Below, piece after piece: positions 19,886 to 28,916 of a stretch of 64,000 nt of DNA. Positions within the stretch are counted from its first letter, which is position 1; each line of letters starts with the position of its first letter. The position numbers were made by a program, and so were the translations under genes. A model generated the notes under the pieces. That model did no database searches. It was not told the origin of the DNA and saw only the letters and a list, made by a program, of their open reading frames with translations. The DNA is taken from the NCBI GenBank assembly GCA_037178625.1, contig CM074132.1, forward strand, positions 1,922,001 through 1,986,000. The letters run 5' to 3'. Origin of the DNA: Skeletonema tropicum. Lineage: Eukaryota; Bacillariophyta; Thalassiosirophyceae; Thalassiosirales; Thalassiosiraceae.

Positions 19886-20587
19886 TCAGTTAGAACGCAA
19901 ATACGAACTCTGATTACCCTTGCATTCAAAGTCGATTTGGCCACCCTGTCCACGGCGGCAACGGCAAAACAGGAGGCCATTGGCATTACTAACATACTGC
20001 GGAGAGCGCTTGTAGTTCATGCAAAAGGCAAAGCATGAGTCTTGATCGTTGATGTTCTCCGCTGAGCACCTACCGTTTTTTGCTTCAGGAATAGGTGGAA
20101 ACGTGGGTTCACGAGTGCACGTGAAGGAGTTTTCCCTATTGCGCCCGTAGTCGCAGAAACAAGCACTGATATTTCCCCTTCCACCATTAACACGAGCAGC
20201 ATAGCCCCTCCCTTTTGCTAGAGTGTCGCATGTAGCTTTGCAGTCCGGCCAGGTCTTGATGTTCCGCTCCGCACAATCCTCGGTTGTTTCAACCAGATCC
20301 TCGGGCTCAAGTTTAGGTTTAGGTCTGGTGCAAGTGAATGTACCACGACCGCCGCCGAAAATACAACTGCACTGAGTAATCTTGGACGAGCGACCACCTT
20401 TCGTGGATCCCCTATACACCATCCTCTTTCGATCGGCTATACTTTTGCACTTGTCCCCGCAATCCTGGTGAGTGTCGATGCCATAGTCGTCGCAGGTGCC
20501 CTCGATCGAAAAGCCAGTGGCGGTGGCGGTGGCGTTGGAAGCCTGAAGGGCAAAGAGGAGAGCGGAAATGGCGTTGATTATTTTCAT
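19886..20587 (-). CDS. Secreted protein of three six-cysteine modules, copy 2
   Basis: The 233-aa paralogue of 18237-18971 keeps the signal peptide, all three six-Cys modules and the C-x-C pattern. It has a slightly longer hydrophobic region (ASNATATATGF) and a Lys-rich linker (PKPKLEPED) between modules one and two. Its tail differs. A 4-bp insertion (TTAG on the plus strand, about 19891-19894) relative to copy 1 creates a stop after LRSN. The basic ERRAPDK tail persists downstream in another frame but is not translated. The modules are intact, so this is likely a functional secreted protein with a shorter tail. Function unknown, as for copy 1. Confidence 0.75.
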   Translation of the reverse strand: MKIINAISALLFALQASNATATATGFSIEGTCDDYGIDTHQDCGDKCKSIADRKRMVYRGSTKGGRSSKITQCSCIFGGGRGTFTCTRPKPKLEPEDLVETTEDCAERNIKTWPDCKATCDTLAKGRGYAARVNGGRGNISACFCDYGRNRENSFTCTREPTFPPIPEAKNGRCSAENINDQDSCFAFCMNYKRSPQYVSNANGLLFCRCRRGQGGQIDFECKGNQSSYLRSN

Positions 20588-21584
20588 TGTGATAATACTT
20601 GCTTCGATTATTTATGAGCAGGACGAGTGTATCTTGCTTTTGGTAATTCACTACTGTGAACCAGTGGCCATCAAGAGAAGTGCAGCTTCATCTCCGCCGA
20701 CAGCTGCACTTTTTATTAGAGTTGGGTCACGTTCCATCACAGGAAAAAAGTTGTGACAAGGAAATTTTTCAGATCGGGTGGATGGAATCACGGTGCAAAT
20801 GGAACCAAAGAATTTCTCGTCTTTTCTGTCTTATTATTACAAAGGCACACATTAAAAGACACGCTATGAGCATTTCATTATAGTTAGTGGCACAGAAGTG
20901 TAACTTGAATAGGTTATGGATCCTCACGGGTCTTCACGTGATGAAGGGTCGCGTGAGTGGATTTCACGGATCACGTGAATCACGTGAGTACTCACACCTC
21001 GTGACCCAAGCCAACTCTACTTTTTATGGTACTTTTTGAGACGCGTGTTGCGTGTAGCATTTTTTGTGTCTCCAAGCGAACGCGCGTCGCGTTACAGTCA
21101 TATCTCGAACTGATCCCTCCGACGGGTATAACAAAAAATTTCTATTTATTCATCTTGATCCAAGGCACGCACGCACACGAAGAATTAAAAAACTTTTGTT
21201 ATCTCTCTATGATGTAGAATTGGGGGTTTGACTTTCCACGCTACGTTGAGCTGTCGATGTCATTTCACGATTTGATGAAGATGATAATGATAATGATGAA
21301 CTCATCCTTGATTTATTATGAGCAGATTGACAGTTTAAGTTCATAGTTATGGGGTCATCAAGAAGTTGGAGTATGTTTGTGGTGAACTGTCGAATACTTA
21401 CTTTATTTCTCTAGAGCAACAACACAAGAGAGACTCCTGAGAAGAAAGTGTGATCGAGTTTATTTTACACGAATTGAAAGAGATGGGAAGTCAAAAACAA
21501 TTGGACAAACTTTGGTCGTTGCTATCGACGTTGCTAGTAATCTTCGTAATTCAGAGAACTGGAATGATGAAGAGAGAGCTAATA
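20588..21584. other. Intergenic region upstream of Cys-module copy 2
   Basis: This 1-kb stretch holds the promoter of copy 2, the E-box trio at 20935-20986, the duplicated upstream block at 21230-21360 and the 3' flank of the small gene at 21585. No other gene is seen. Confidence 0.5.
20935..20986. promoter_or_regulatory. Three CACGTG (G-box/E-box) elements
   Basis: CACGTG occurs at 20935-20940, 20972-20977 and 20981-20986, with further TCACG half sites between them. They lie about 350-400 bp upstream of Cys-module copy 2 and are not seen at the matching place in copy 1. bHLH or bZIP factors bind this palindrome. Confidence 0.45.
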
Positions 21585-21896
21585 CTAAACGTCGTCCATG
21601 TCACACCTTTTTCGTCGATGATCTTTCTCTCCGAATTTGCGATACGGATCGGCTTTGGTATAACTCATTTGATAATTAGTTTGGATGGGAAGCTTTTCCT
21701 CTGTCATCTTCCGCTTTAGATCGTAAATGCGCTCTTTGTAAGTAGTGGGTTGATTTGGGGCGAACAGGCTGCCCCAATTCTTGTTCCATTCGCGAGCTGC
21801 GTCATTTTCTCCCTTCACTCTTTGCTCCCAATTGAATGCTTCCGCAACATAGTTGTATTCTGTTTGATCGCACTGGTGTCGTCCAATTGGAGACAT
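21585..21896 (-). CDS. CIMIP1 (C20orf85)-like putative axonemal microtubule inner protein
   Basis: From the Met at 21896 this gives 103 aa, starting MSPIGRHQCD. The body reads NYVAEAFNWEQRVKGENDAA, then REWNKNWGSLF, then a Lys/Arg-rich part. The combination of an N-[FY]-V-A-x(3)-W opening and a following A-R-x-W-x-x-[KN]-W-G resembles the human C20orf85/CIMIP1 family, small proteins inside doublet microtubules of cilia. The resemblance is recalled, not computed. If true it points to sperm flagella, which centric diatoms have and pennates lack. A further upstream Met at 21986 would add a hydrophobic leader but is less likely, because the similarity begins after the internal Met. Confidence 0.5.
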   Translation of the reverse strand: MSPIGRHQCDQTEYNYVAEAFNWEQRVKGENDAAREWNKNWGSLFAPNQPTTYKERIYDLKRKMTEEKLPIQTNYQMSYTKADPYRKFGEKDHRRKRCDMDDV

Positions 21897-22247
21897 CTTT
21901 GTCGCAGAAAAGTGGCTTGTGAGAAGCAGGAAAGTGAGATGTATGTTCTTGCATGGAAAGAGTTCTTGACTATCATTCAATCTCATTCAAAAATTCAAAT
22001 GTGAATTGGCGGTTTGGAACTGATTGACTTGTTTGAACTGGAAAAAGTTCGACCGAGAGGCAGGAGTTGAGAGTGAGGAGTCGTTGTTGATGATAAATAC
22101 CGACAAACAACTATTGTCTGCTAGAGCTGCAAGTTACGCCGAGTGAGAACACACACTTAGATCTTGTTAGAAACTCTAAAACTAACATCTTTATATTCCA
22201 TATCTAGCACCTAACCTAAGATACACCTAATCATGCATCGGTAGCAA
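21897..22247. other. Intergenic region
   Basis: About 350 bp upstream of the CIMIP1-like gene and downstream of the next minus-strand gene. Nothing recognised. Confidence 0.4.
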
Positions 22248-23110
22248 TTACATGTAGCATTTGACTTTCGATTGGACATTCAAGAACTTCTTCATCTTGA
22301 ACGCTTCTACTGCCTTGATCCTTGCCACGTCCCGATCAGACTTGGGCCGACACTCTGCAATACTTCGAGATGCCTTTGTAGCTTTGGCTGGCGGTATCCT
22401 TCCTTTACGCTTCTTTCCAGAAAGATCGGGATAGTCTGTTTCTTCTTTCAGCTCAGAAGGAATGCAACGTAGCAGTTCGTCCATCGAAGCATCATTCTTT
22501 TTGCTCTGAATTCCAAAGACGTGGTGTGGTTGTTGGTTGAGATTGCGTTGATAGATGGAGGTGATCACATCGTTCGAATTCGACTTTACTTCCGCATTTT
22601 TCTTTGACTGATTACTGTTGGAGTGTTTTGGGTTTTGCTTCATTACTGGGTGTTGTTTGCCGTACTCTCTTTGAGCCTTGGAAGTGAGGCATCCGTTCTT
22701 GAGCGCTTGTCGATTCGTTGCCGGAAAGCTTTGCTTCAGTTGCTCAGAGAGAGAAGGTTCTGCGACAGCCCAAGTTTCAATGACTAAGCAAATACGAATG
22801 ATGAATGAAGAAAAATGACAATGAGTGAATGAGAAACGGCAAGAAGGCAAGAGATCTCTCGATTGGAAGAAGCAAGAAGAGGCTCACCTTTGCCAGCACC
22901 CTCCTTGTCAATCTTGCTCTCGATTCCGTAGACGATGTCTGGCAAAGCATATTGTGCTGACTTGACTTTTCCAACCACACTCTTTATCATGGTCACGCGT
23001 TTATTCTTTCCAGCAGCATCCATTGTTCCATTGATTGATCGTTTCGTTCGTCCCTTGATTCTCTTTGTTCTTCGAGAGTGAGGAGGACGTTCGTCGGGAG
23101 TTGTGCACAT
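22248..23110 (-). CDS. Basic protein of unknown function, one intron
   Basis: Exon 1 (22888-23110) and exon 2 (22248-22783) join across a 104-bp GT-AG intron in phase 1 (AAG|GTGAGCC ... GCTTAG|TC), giving 252 aa. The protein is strongly basic and hydrophilic, with Lys/Arg clusters (SRRTKRIKGRTKRS, SGKKRKGRIPPAK) that could act as nuclear localisation signals. Its end is KMKKFLNVQSKVKCYM. I see no signal peptide, membrane segment or known domain. The reading frame continues through the proposed junction and composition is similar on both sides, which supports the model. A nuclear or nucleolar role is a guess from composition only. Confidence 0.5.
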
Positions 23111-23325
23111 GACATGTTCGATGTAGGTGGTTGATGATGATTTGAATTCAAAAACGGACGGAACACTTTTTCAGCGCCATCCTGCACGGAGAATCGAATG
23201 AAAGGAAATAAATTTATTTCAAGTGAATGAATTCATGCATCCATCAATCTTATCTCGCTCTTGGAATACTTGATAGTGAAGAGAAGCGACGAATCAATAG
23301 ACCACGCACGAAGCAACACATCGAC

Positions 23326-23604
23326 ATGACGAAAAAGCTTGAAACATTCCAGAATTTTCTTCAACATCACACAGGGTGGACGCTATTGCTTGCATTGTCA
23401 CACGTGCTATTTTGGACTTTTGGATATCCGACAATGAAAGAATACGGCTACAGTGACAGGCAAGGTCCGACTGGAGCTTATGTTTCCGGTCAATATGGTA
23501 GTGGTATCGTCCCCGTAACTTTGACTTTCGTCATCATTTTCTCCATCATTTGGATCGTGAAGGTAGCAACCGCATTGCGATTTGCATTGGCAAAGGACAG
23601 CTGA
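23326..23604 (+). CDS. Small two-pass membrane protein, unknown
   Basis: From the ATG at 23326 this gives 92 aa with two hydrophobic segments, about residues 16-33 (GWTLLLALSHVLFWTFGY) and 60-82 (IVPVTLTFVIIFSIIWIV). A short polar loop with YGYSDRQGPTG lies between them. The frame is open upstream to 23227, but the added residues look like untranslated leader. It is divergent from the basic protein gene (start 23110). I do not recognise a family; the size and topology would suit a subunit of a membrane complex. Confidence 0.5.
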   Translation: MTKKLETFQNFLQHHTGWTLLLALSHVLFWTFGYPTMKEYGYSDRQGPTGAYVSGQYGSGIVPVTLTFVIIFSIIWIVKVATALRFALAKDS

Positions 23605-24025
23605 GTCTGAGAGGTTGTGTTTGGATGAAGATTGTGGTAGGATATGCTTCTAAATGCTCCTCCCTGCCTCTGTGATACTACTCTTATTCCCGTCATCTCA
23701 TCATTCATAGTCACATCGATGAAACCCTTTACTCTTTAATTAACTGTACCAATGATAGATGCTACTTCGAACTTGAGTAGCCAAGTCCACAAGGACAATG
23801 ACGATCGCAGTCACCTAACACTCTCCCCATAGACAGCCCTACTAAGTGACTAACGTGCGTAATAAATAACCTAAAACCCAGTCATGAATGAACCAACGAA
23901 ACGATAACGATGTTGTGATGAATCATAATTGAACCATGGCATGTCATGTCATGTCATGCTTCAGAGCTCATAAATGTAGTGGCACGAAACAGATAACGGA
24001 ATAAAAATATTAGAGCAATACAATA
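23605..24025. other. Intergenic region
   Basis: The 421 bp hold the promoter of the bromodomain gene. A short CATGT tandem repeat lies at about 23939-23958. Nothing else is recognised. Confidence 0.4.
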
Positions 24026-27000
24026 ATGGCCTCGCTACTCCAAAAGTCGACCCCATGGATCGAAGACAGCTTCGTGTATGCTTGCTCGTTTGATGCAAAA
24101 GGCGAATATGACGGTTTGGAACCTGACGGTTTGGGTTCTGATTTAAATGATGATGAAGAAATTATGGAACCACAAACTGATAACACAATTCCAGCCGGGC
24201 TACTTGATGACGATGACAGTCATGACGGCAATAATGGTAGGAAGAATAAACCTCCTCCAACTCGGGGTGGTAAAATTGTGCAAATCATTGATCGTGGTGG
24301 AGATCCCAATTTCTATGTCGTTACGAAGCAGCAGCAGCAGCAGCAGAGCAATGGCAAATCTAATCATGACTGTTGCCCACCCTATCTAATTCTACACGAT
24401 GGAAAATATTCAACAATTGCATTTTTATCCGAGGAGGCGTACAATTCGAGCATGATGCGACAAGATGTCGCAAGCATGGGGACCAAATATCCGAAGGCAA
24501 TTCCTAGAAAGTCACTCATTGGTATTTCACAATATACCATTTCCACTATCAAATGCTGCGCTCAGAGCAAAGAGAAGCAGAAAACAACTACTCGCTTCAA
24601 AGAAGATGTGCTCCCAATACAGCTCGTTCGACCCGACATGCCTCGAGACCACCTCTCACATGTACAAATATCAATCAACACAAACCTACTCCTCTGCCTC
24701 TATCTACTCGGCCCAATTACATTGATTGGGGCTGAAAATCAAGGATTGATTGGCGACCCCATCAATGTCAACTGTTCCATCAAAGTACGGAGGGTGCTGA
24801 TATCTCACATGGCACAATTTGACAGAGTACATGAGGAGCATACACATGCTTGTGTGAATGTAGAAGAGGAAGAAGAAGAAGAGGATTATCAACATTGGAC
24901 AATGGTGCAACGGTTAGAAGCTTGTCATGTTTACTACCAACTGTTGAAAGAGAAGAAGGGAGAAACGATTCCAGTGTGGCCTTGGGAGTCGAGATTGGTG
25001 GGTGGTGAACATGATGATGGAGACAAGGTTGAGAATGCTCATGCCAAAGATGGAGTTGTTGACTTGACAGTTGATCCAGCAGCTTCAGCAAGAACAGCTG
25101 CTGTAGTTGCATCCCCCGGTAGAGTGGAACGTATGATACGCAAATATGAGAATTTAGAGGAGCTTCTACAAGAAGATGGTGACGAAAAGGAAGAGGAGGA
25201 GGGTGCGAAGAATTCTGTCGATGCAGCTGCTTCTGTTGGAGATATTAGGTCTGGGAGGGCATCAACTGGGACGCATTTGGCCAGGTGGGATTCGGAAGAT
25301 GACGATGAGGAGGATGCTGTTCAAGATCAGAGAGCGGCAAGGGCTTCAACTGGAACGCATTTGGCCAAGTGGGATTCGGAAGATGATGAGGAGAAGGAGG
25401 AAGAGTTGGAGGACAAAACGGAAGGCAATACAGGCGAACAAATTCATCAACAACAGGAACAGGATGTACAGCAGCTGGATGAGTTTATGAGTTCTCATGC
25501 CAGACCCAGTGGAGAATATTGCGAAGACTGGACAGTCTCACAACACATTTATAAGATGCCACGGGGAGAGGGCAGCCAAGTACGTCGAAAGTGGGTAAGC
25601 AGAATCTCTAATGCAGGGAACACATTTTGGCAGAAGATGTACTGTCCGCAAGTAGGTGATTCTGTTGTTTACATCCCAAGAGCGCACTACGATACAATGC
25701 TGCAATTTCCCATCGAAAACTATTCTGGACCTTGGAAATCTTGGCCGACTTACTCTCCGTGGCCCGTGGTATGTTGCAAGGTGACACACATCAGATATCG
25801 TTTCCCCTACGAGATGAATCAGCGCTCCTGCCGGAAGGACGAAAAGTTGGAGGGAGTAGCAGCAATCCTTACACTGGACATTACTGGTGTTCCTGCCCAG
25901 TCCGGTGAACGAAACTATCCTTGGCCATCTCCCAACTTTGTTGTCCCTACTGCCAACGAATCGACGTCAACCTTTGAAGTTACTTTGTTTGAGAGCGACC
26001 GAATAGAATTCGTCATTCCTGAGTTTCTTTACTCATGGAAAATTCGTTCATTGGAAGCTGCAATTGAAGCAAATGATGGCAACGTTGAAGGAATCGGTGT
26101 GACTTTGCGTTGTGCACCTTATGAAGACGAAAGTGAACGTGTCGTGGAAGATCCTAACTATACATCTTATTTAGGCATATTGACAGATTTGTTGCGGAGG
26201 GACGAGCGAGAATTTCATTTTCAGTGCAGTGGATACAATGCGTTGTCAATGGAATGGGAACTAGAGGATGGTGCTGAAGAGGAAGAAGCAATCCATGTCT
26301 GCGCATGGGATGTTACTTTGGACAACACCGAACTCCCAAAAGTTCCTTCGATGAGCATGGAAACGAAGAAAGAGCTGCTCAATGCATTAAAAGAAGTTAT
26401 GCGGATCGATGATAAGATCCGCGAATGGTTTTATTATCAAGTCAATGAGAGCCAATACATTGACTACTTTGATATGATCGAAGTACCTATGTACATCAAT
26501 TTGATTGAGTCAAGACTTCAAAACGATTACTACACGAACAAGTATAGTGTTTTATCTGACGTAGAGTTGATAAAAGACAATTGCTACAAATACAATAAAG
26601 ACAACAACGAATTCTATGAATCGGCTTGTCAAATGTACGATAAATTCAAGTCGTTAGTTGAAGCAATTGAGACACCAGAAGACGAATTGGCCTCAAATAA
26701 CGAGTCAGAAGAAGTTGACAAGATTGATGAAGATGAGGAGGAGGAGAATGTAAGGGGTGGAGAAGAAGGAGAGAAGGAGAAGGATACGAATACAAGAGAG
26801 GATGATTCTCCCATTGAACAAGGCAACGTTGCAGAGCTGTTCGACAATTTTGAGGATATTAACGATGTTCTTGATTTGGAGGAAGAAGAACCTGAGGAAG
26901 AGGAAATTTCTAATCCTGCCAATGCTGTGCTAGATTCAAATGAAAATGATAATGGTGCTGATAGCGAAATCGTGGCAGAGTACTTAGCAGAGCATGGTGA

Positions 27001-28336
27001 AGAGAATGAAACGACTGAGAAGAGTGGGGAGAGGAACAGCACCCAAGACGATAATGCTGCTACATTTGTGGGCATTGATCAAATGCTTGCTGATTCTGAT
27101 GACGACGAGGGAGAGGAAGAACAGGAGGCACCATTGCTTACACAGCAAGAGTGTAACGTCTGCGATGACAAGGCGGAGCCTGTTTCTGACATGTTTGAAC
27201 CATCGCAGGAAGTTACTGAGTCTCAAATTCTACTTCCACCTGTCAAAGTCAATAAGAAATCGACCAAATCGAGAGGACATGGTCACCTCAAGAGGTACGT
27301 CGAGTCTCAGATCCCTTTCCCACTCAAGGGCACACGATCATCAGATGAAGAGGACGCTGGAACAGAATCTCAGATCCCTTTCCCGCCTTCAAGCAAGAAT
27401 AGACAATCATTGCATGAATCTGATAGTGAAGATGAAGAGAATGGTGAGAATATTGGAACAGAATCGCAGATTCCTTTCCTACCCCGTAGGAAGAAGCTAA
27501 ATGCAAAATCATTACATCGATCAAAGAATGAAGATGAAGAGATTGGTGGTAATATCTTGGCAGAGTCGCAGATCCCTCTCCCACCCCGAAGAAAGGAGCA
27601 CACCGAACCATTGGACCATCGTACCGACGATCAAGAAGGGACGTCACAAGTTCTTTCCCCCCAGAAGCAATTGATGAAGAAGGCCTCGTCTCGCAAACCC
27701 AATCGCAAAGATGAGATTATATATGATAGCGAAGATGATTGGATGCGTATTCGTCAAGTCAAACCCAGCTCCAAACCAACAAATAGAGCCCGAAGAGTTC
27801 AATCTCAAATGGCAGGGGAAGGTAGCGAGGAGATTGTCCCAACTAAAGTGCTAGACACTTCGCTAATCTATGACCTTAATGAGGATGAGGCTGGAGAAGA
27901 AGAAGTAAAAGAGAGCACTGGAATCTCCGAAAAAGAAATGAATCAACATCAACCTGACTCGATCTCCCCAGCACAAAAGGGACCTTCGTCATCTGGTGTC
28001 AATACTGCAACATCTCTCCTATCTGCTTCAAGCAAGACCATGACAACCGATCATCATGTTCGTTTTGCCATGGAAGTAGCTGCTGACGCTCCTGCTCCAC
28101 CTCCAGTTATCACTCAGCGTGAACTCTTCACATCCGTGTCAACTAAGGCATCAAAGATACTATTGCAATCAAGCAGGGCTAGCAATGAGCCAGCGTCAAG
28201 AAAACGCAAGGCTAACGATGATCAAAGAGAGATGAAACAGAAGAGGGAGTTTAGCTTTGGCAACATGTTTGATAGAGTCAAGAGATTGTGGCCTTCACAC
28301 TCTTCTGATGATGACGATGAAGAGGGGGAGGTTTGA
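24026..28336 (+). CDS. Bromodomain protein with BRWD-like cryptic-Tudor region and possible TPP1-like OB fold
   Basis: A single 1,436-codon exon. Residues 1-230 contain PWIED, GGKIVQIIDRG, a polyQ loop, YLILHDGKYSTIAFLSEEA and DVLPIQL. This series of short strands with a DG-turn resembles the OB fold of shelterin TPP1/ACD. An acidic region (240-490) includes two copies of STGTHLA[RK]WDSEDD. Residues about 493-610 (QKMYCPQVGDSVVYIPRAHYD and following) resemble the cryptic Tudor of BRWD/PHIP proteins, and residues 780-880 are a bromodomain with the acetyl-lysine-contacting Asn in NCYKYN. Usual BRWD WD40 repeats are absent. Residues 1065-1190 repeat ESQIPFPP-like motifs five times. The C-terminus is basic (SRKRKAND). 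It is probably a nuclear chromatin reader. The bromodomain is sure; the OB call is tentative. Confidence 0.8.
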   Translation: MASLLQKSTPWIEDSFVYACSFDAKGEYDGLEPDGLGSDLNDDEEIMEPQTDNTIPAGLLDDDDSHDGNNGRKNKPPPTRGGKIVQIIDRGGDPNFYVVTKQQQQQQSNGKSNHDCCPPYLILHDGKYSTIAFLSEEAYNSSMMRQDVASMGTKYPKAIPRKSLIGISQYTISTIKCCAQSKEKQKTTTRFKEDVLPIQLVRPDMPRDHLSHVQISINTNLLLCLYLLGPITLIGAENQGLIGDPINVNCSIKVRRVLISHMAQFDRVHEEHTHACVNVEEEEEEEDYQHWTMVQRLEACHVYYQLLKEKKGETIPVWPWESRLVGGEHDDGDKVENAHAKDGVVDLTVDPAASARTAAVVASPGRVERMIRKYENLEELLQEDGDEKEEEEGAKNSVDAAASVGDIRSGRASTGTHLARWDSEDDDEEDAVQDQRAARASTGTHLAKWDSEDDEEKEEELEDKTEGNTGEQIHQQQEQDVQQLDEFMSSHARPSGEYCEDWTVSQHIYKMPRGEGSQVRRKWVSRISNAGNTFWQKMYCPQVGDSVVYIPRAHYDTMLQFPIENYSGPWKSWPTYSPWPVVCCKVTHIRYRFPYEMNQRSCRKDEKLEGVAAILTLDITGVPAQSGERNYPWPSPNFVVPTANESTSTFEVTLFESDRIEFVIPEFLYSWKIRSLEAAIEANDGNVEGIGVTLRCAPYEDESERVVEDPNYTSYLGILTDLLRRDEREFHFQCSGYNALSMEWELEDGAEEEEAIHVCAWDVTLDNTELPKVPSMSMETKKELLNALKEVMRIDDKIREWFYYQVNESQYIDYFDMIEVPMYINLIESRLQNDYYTNKYSVLSDVELIKDNCYKYNKDNNEFYESACQMYDKFKSLVEAIETPEDELASNNESEEVDKIDEDEEEENVRGGEEGEKEKDTNTREDDSPIEQGNVAELFDNFEDINDVLDLEEEEPEEEEISNPANAVLDSNENDNGADSEIVAEYLAEHGEENETTEKSGERNSTQDDNAATFVGIDQMLADSDDDEGEEEQEAPLLTQQECNVCDDKAEPVSDMFEPSQEVTESQILLPPVKVNKKSTKSRGHGHLKRYVESQIPFPLKGTRSSDEEDAGTESQIPFPPSSKNRQSLHESDSEDEENGENIGTESQIPFLPRRKKLNAKSLHRSKNEDEEIGGNILAESQIPLPPRRKEHTEPLDHRTDDQEGTSQVLSPQKQLMKKASSRKPNRKDEIIYDSEDDWMRIRQVKPSSKPTNRARRVQSQMAGEGSEEIVPTKVLDTSLIYDLNEDEAGEEEVKESTGISEKEMNQHQPDSISPAQKGPSSSGVNTATSLLSASSKTMTTDHHVRFAMEVAADAPAPPPVITQRELFTSVSTKASKILLQSSRASNEPASRKRKANDDQREMKQKREFSFGNMFDRVKRLWPSHSSDDDDEEGEV

Positions 28337-28916
28337 GAAGAGAGATTCTAATTTGATTCCGACTTTATATATAAATGTTTTTCATAATTAACTTATCTAA
28401 TCGATTCTTGAGTACATATCGTAGCGTAGCATCAAACAGTGTCAAAAAGAGGAAGAGTACCATATAAGAAAGATAAAGACTTTTTCACTGATACTTATGC
28501 TTTACTTAGAGTAGTTATCTTGCTTAGAGTCAACGGGACAGCAGGAATAGAGATACTTCTTCTTGTCCATGTGTTGGGGGTTGGGGCGGTTAAAATAGCA
28601 AGAGGTGAATGATGTAAATACCGCTCGAGATGGAGAACGAAGACTTTCTTGCAACTTTGCTTTGTCGACCGACCGACTGAGAGACAAGAAAATTCGCTTC
28701 AAACATGATGCCGACCGCCGTCCAACGGCCAACAACATGCACATACGGGACATCAGCAGGCATATATACTTATATAACGCAAGCGACAAGCGATACACAC
28801 CGACACCAACACAACCCAACGGCATAACACTAACACCAACGCCAAGCACCACCTACTCACCTATCGCACCCTGGCTGCGAGGAAAGAGGAACAAACCAGG
28901 CAATTAAACAACAACA
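28337..28916. other. Intergenic region
   Basis: The 580 bp hold the 3' flank of the bromodomain gene and the promoter and leader of the CTL gene. CA-rich leader-like sequence (ACACC/AACAC) precedes the next ATG from about 28796. Nothing else is recognised. Confidence 0.4.

Larger units (their letters stand above)
19602..21400. repeat. Tandem duplication unit 2 (Cys-module gene)
   Basis: Second copy of the 18003-19595 unit. It carries about 200 bp of additional upstream sequence between 20615 and 21230, including three CACGTG elements. The right boundary is estimated. Confidence 0.8.

Noticed and set aside
23939..23958. CATGT tandem repeat and other microsatellites (GATGAT at 19456, CT run at 47226)
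   Set aside because: Simple repeats common in this genome; nothing indicates function, and there is no CRISPR-like array anywhere in the window.
28605..28907. 100-codon plus-strand frame upstream of the CTL gene
   Set aside because: CA-rich low-complexity leader sequence; likely 5' untranslated region.
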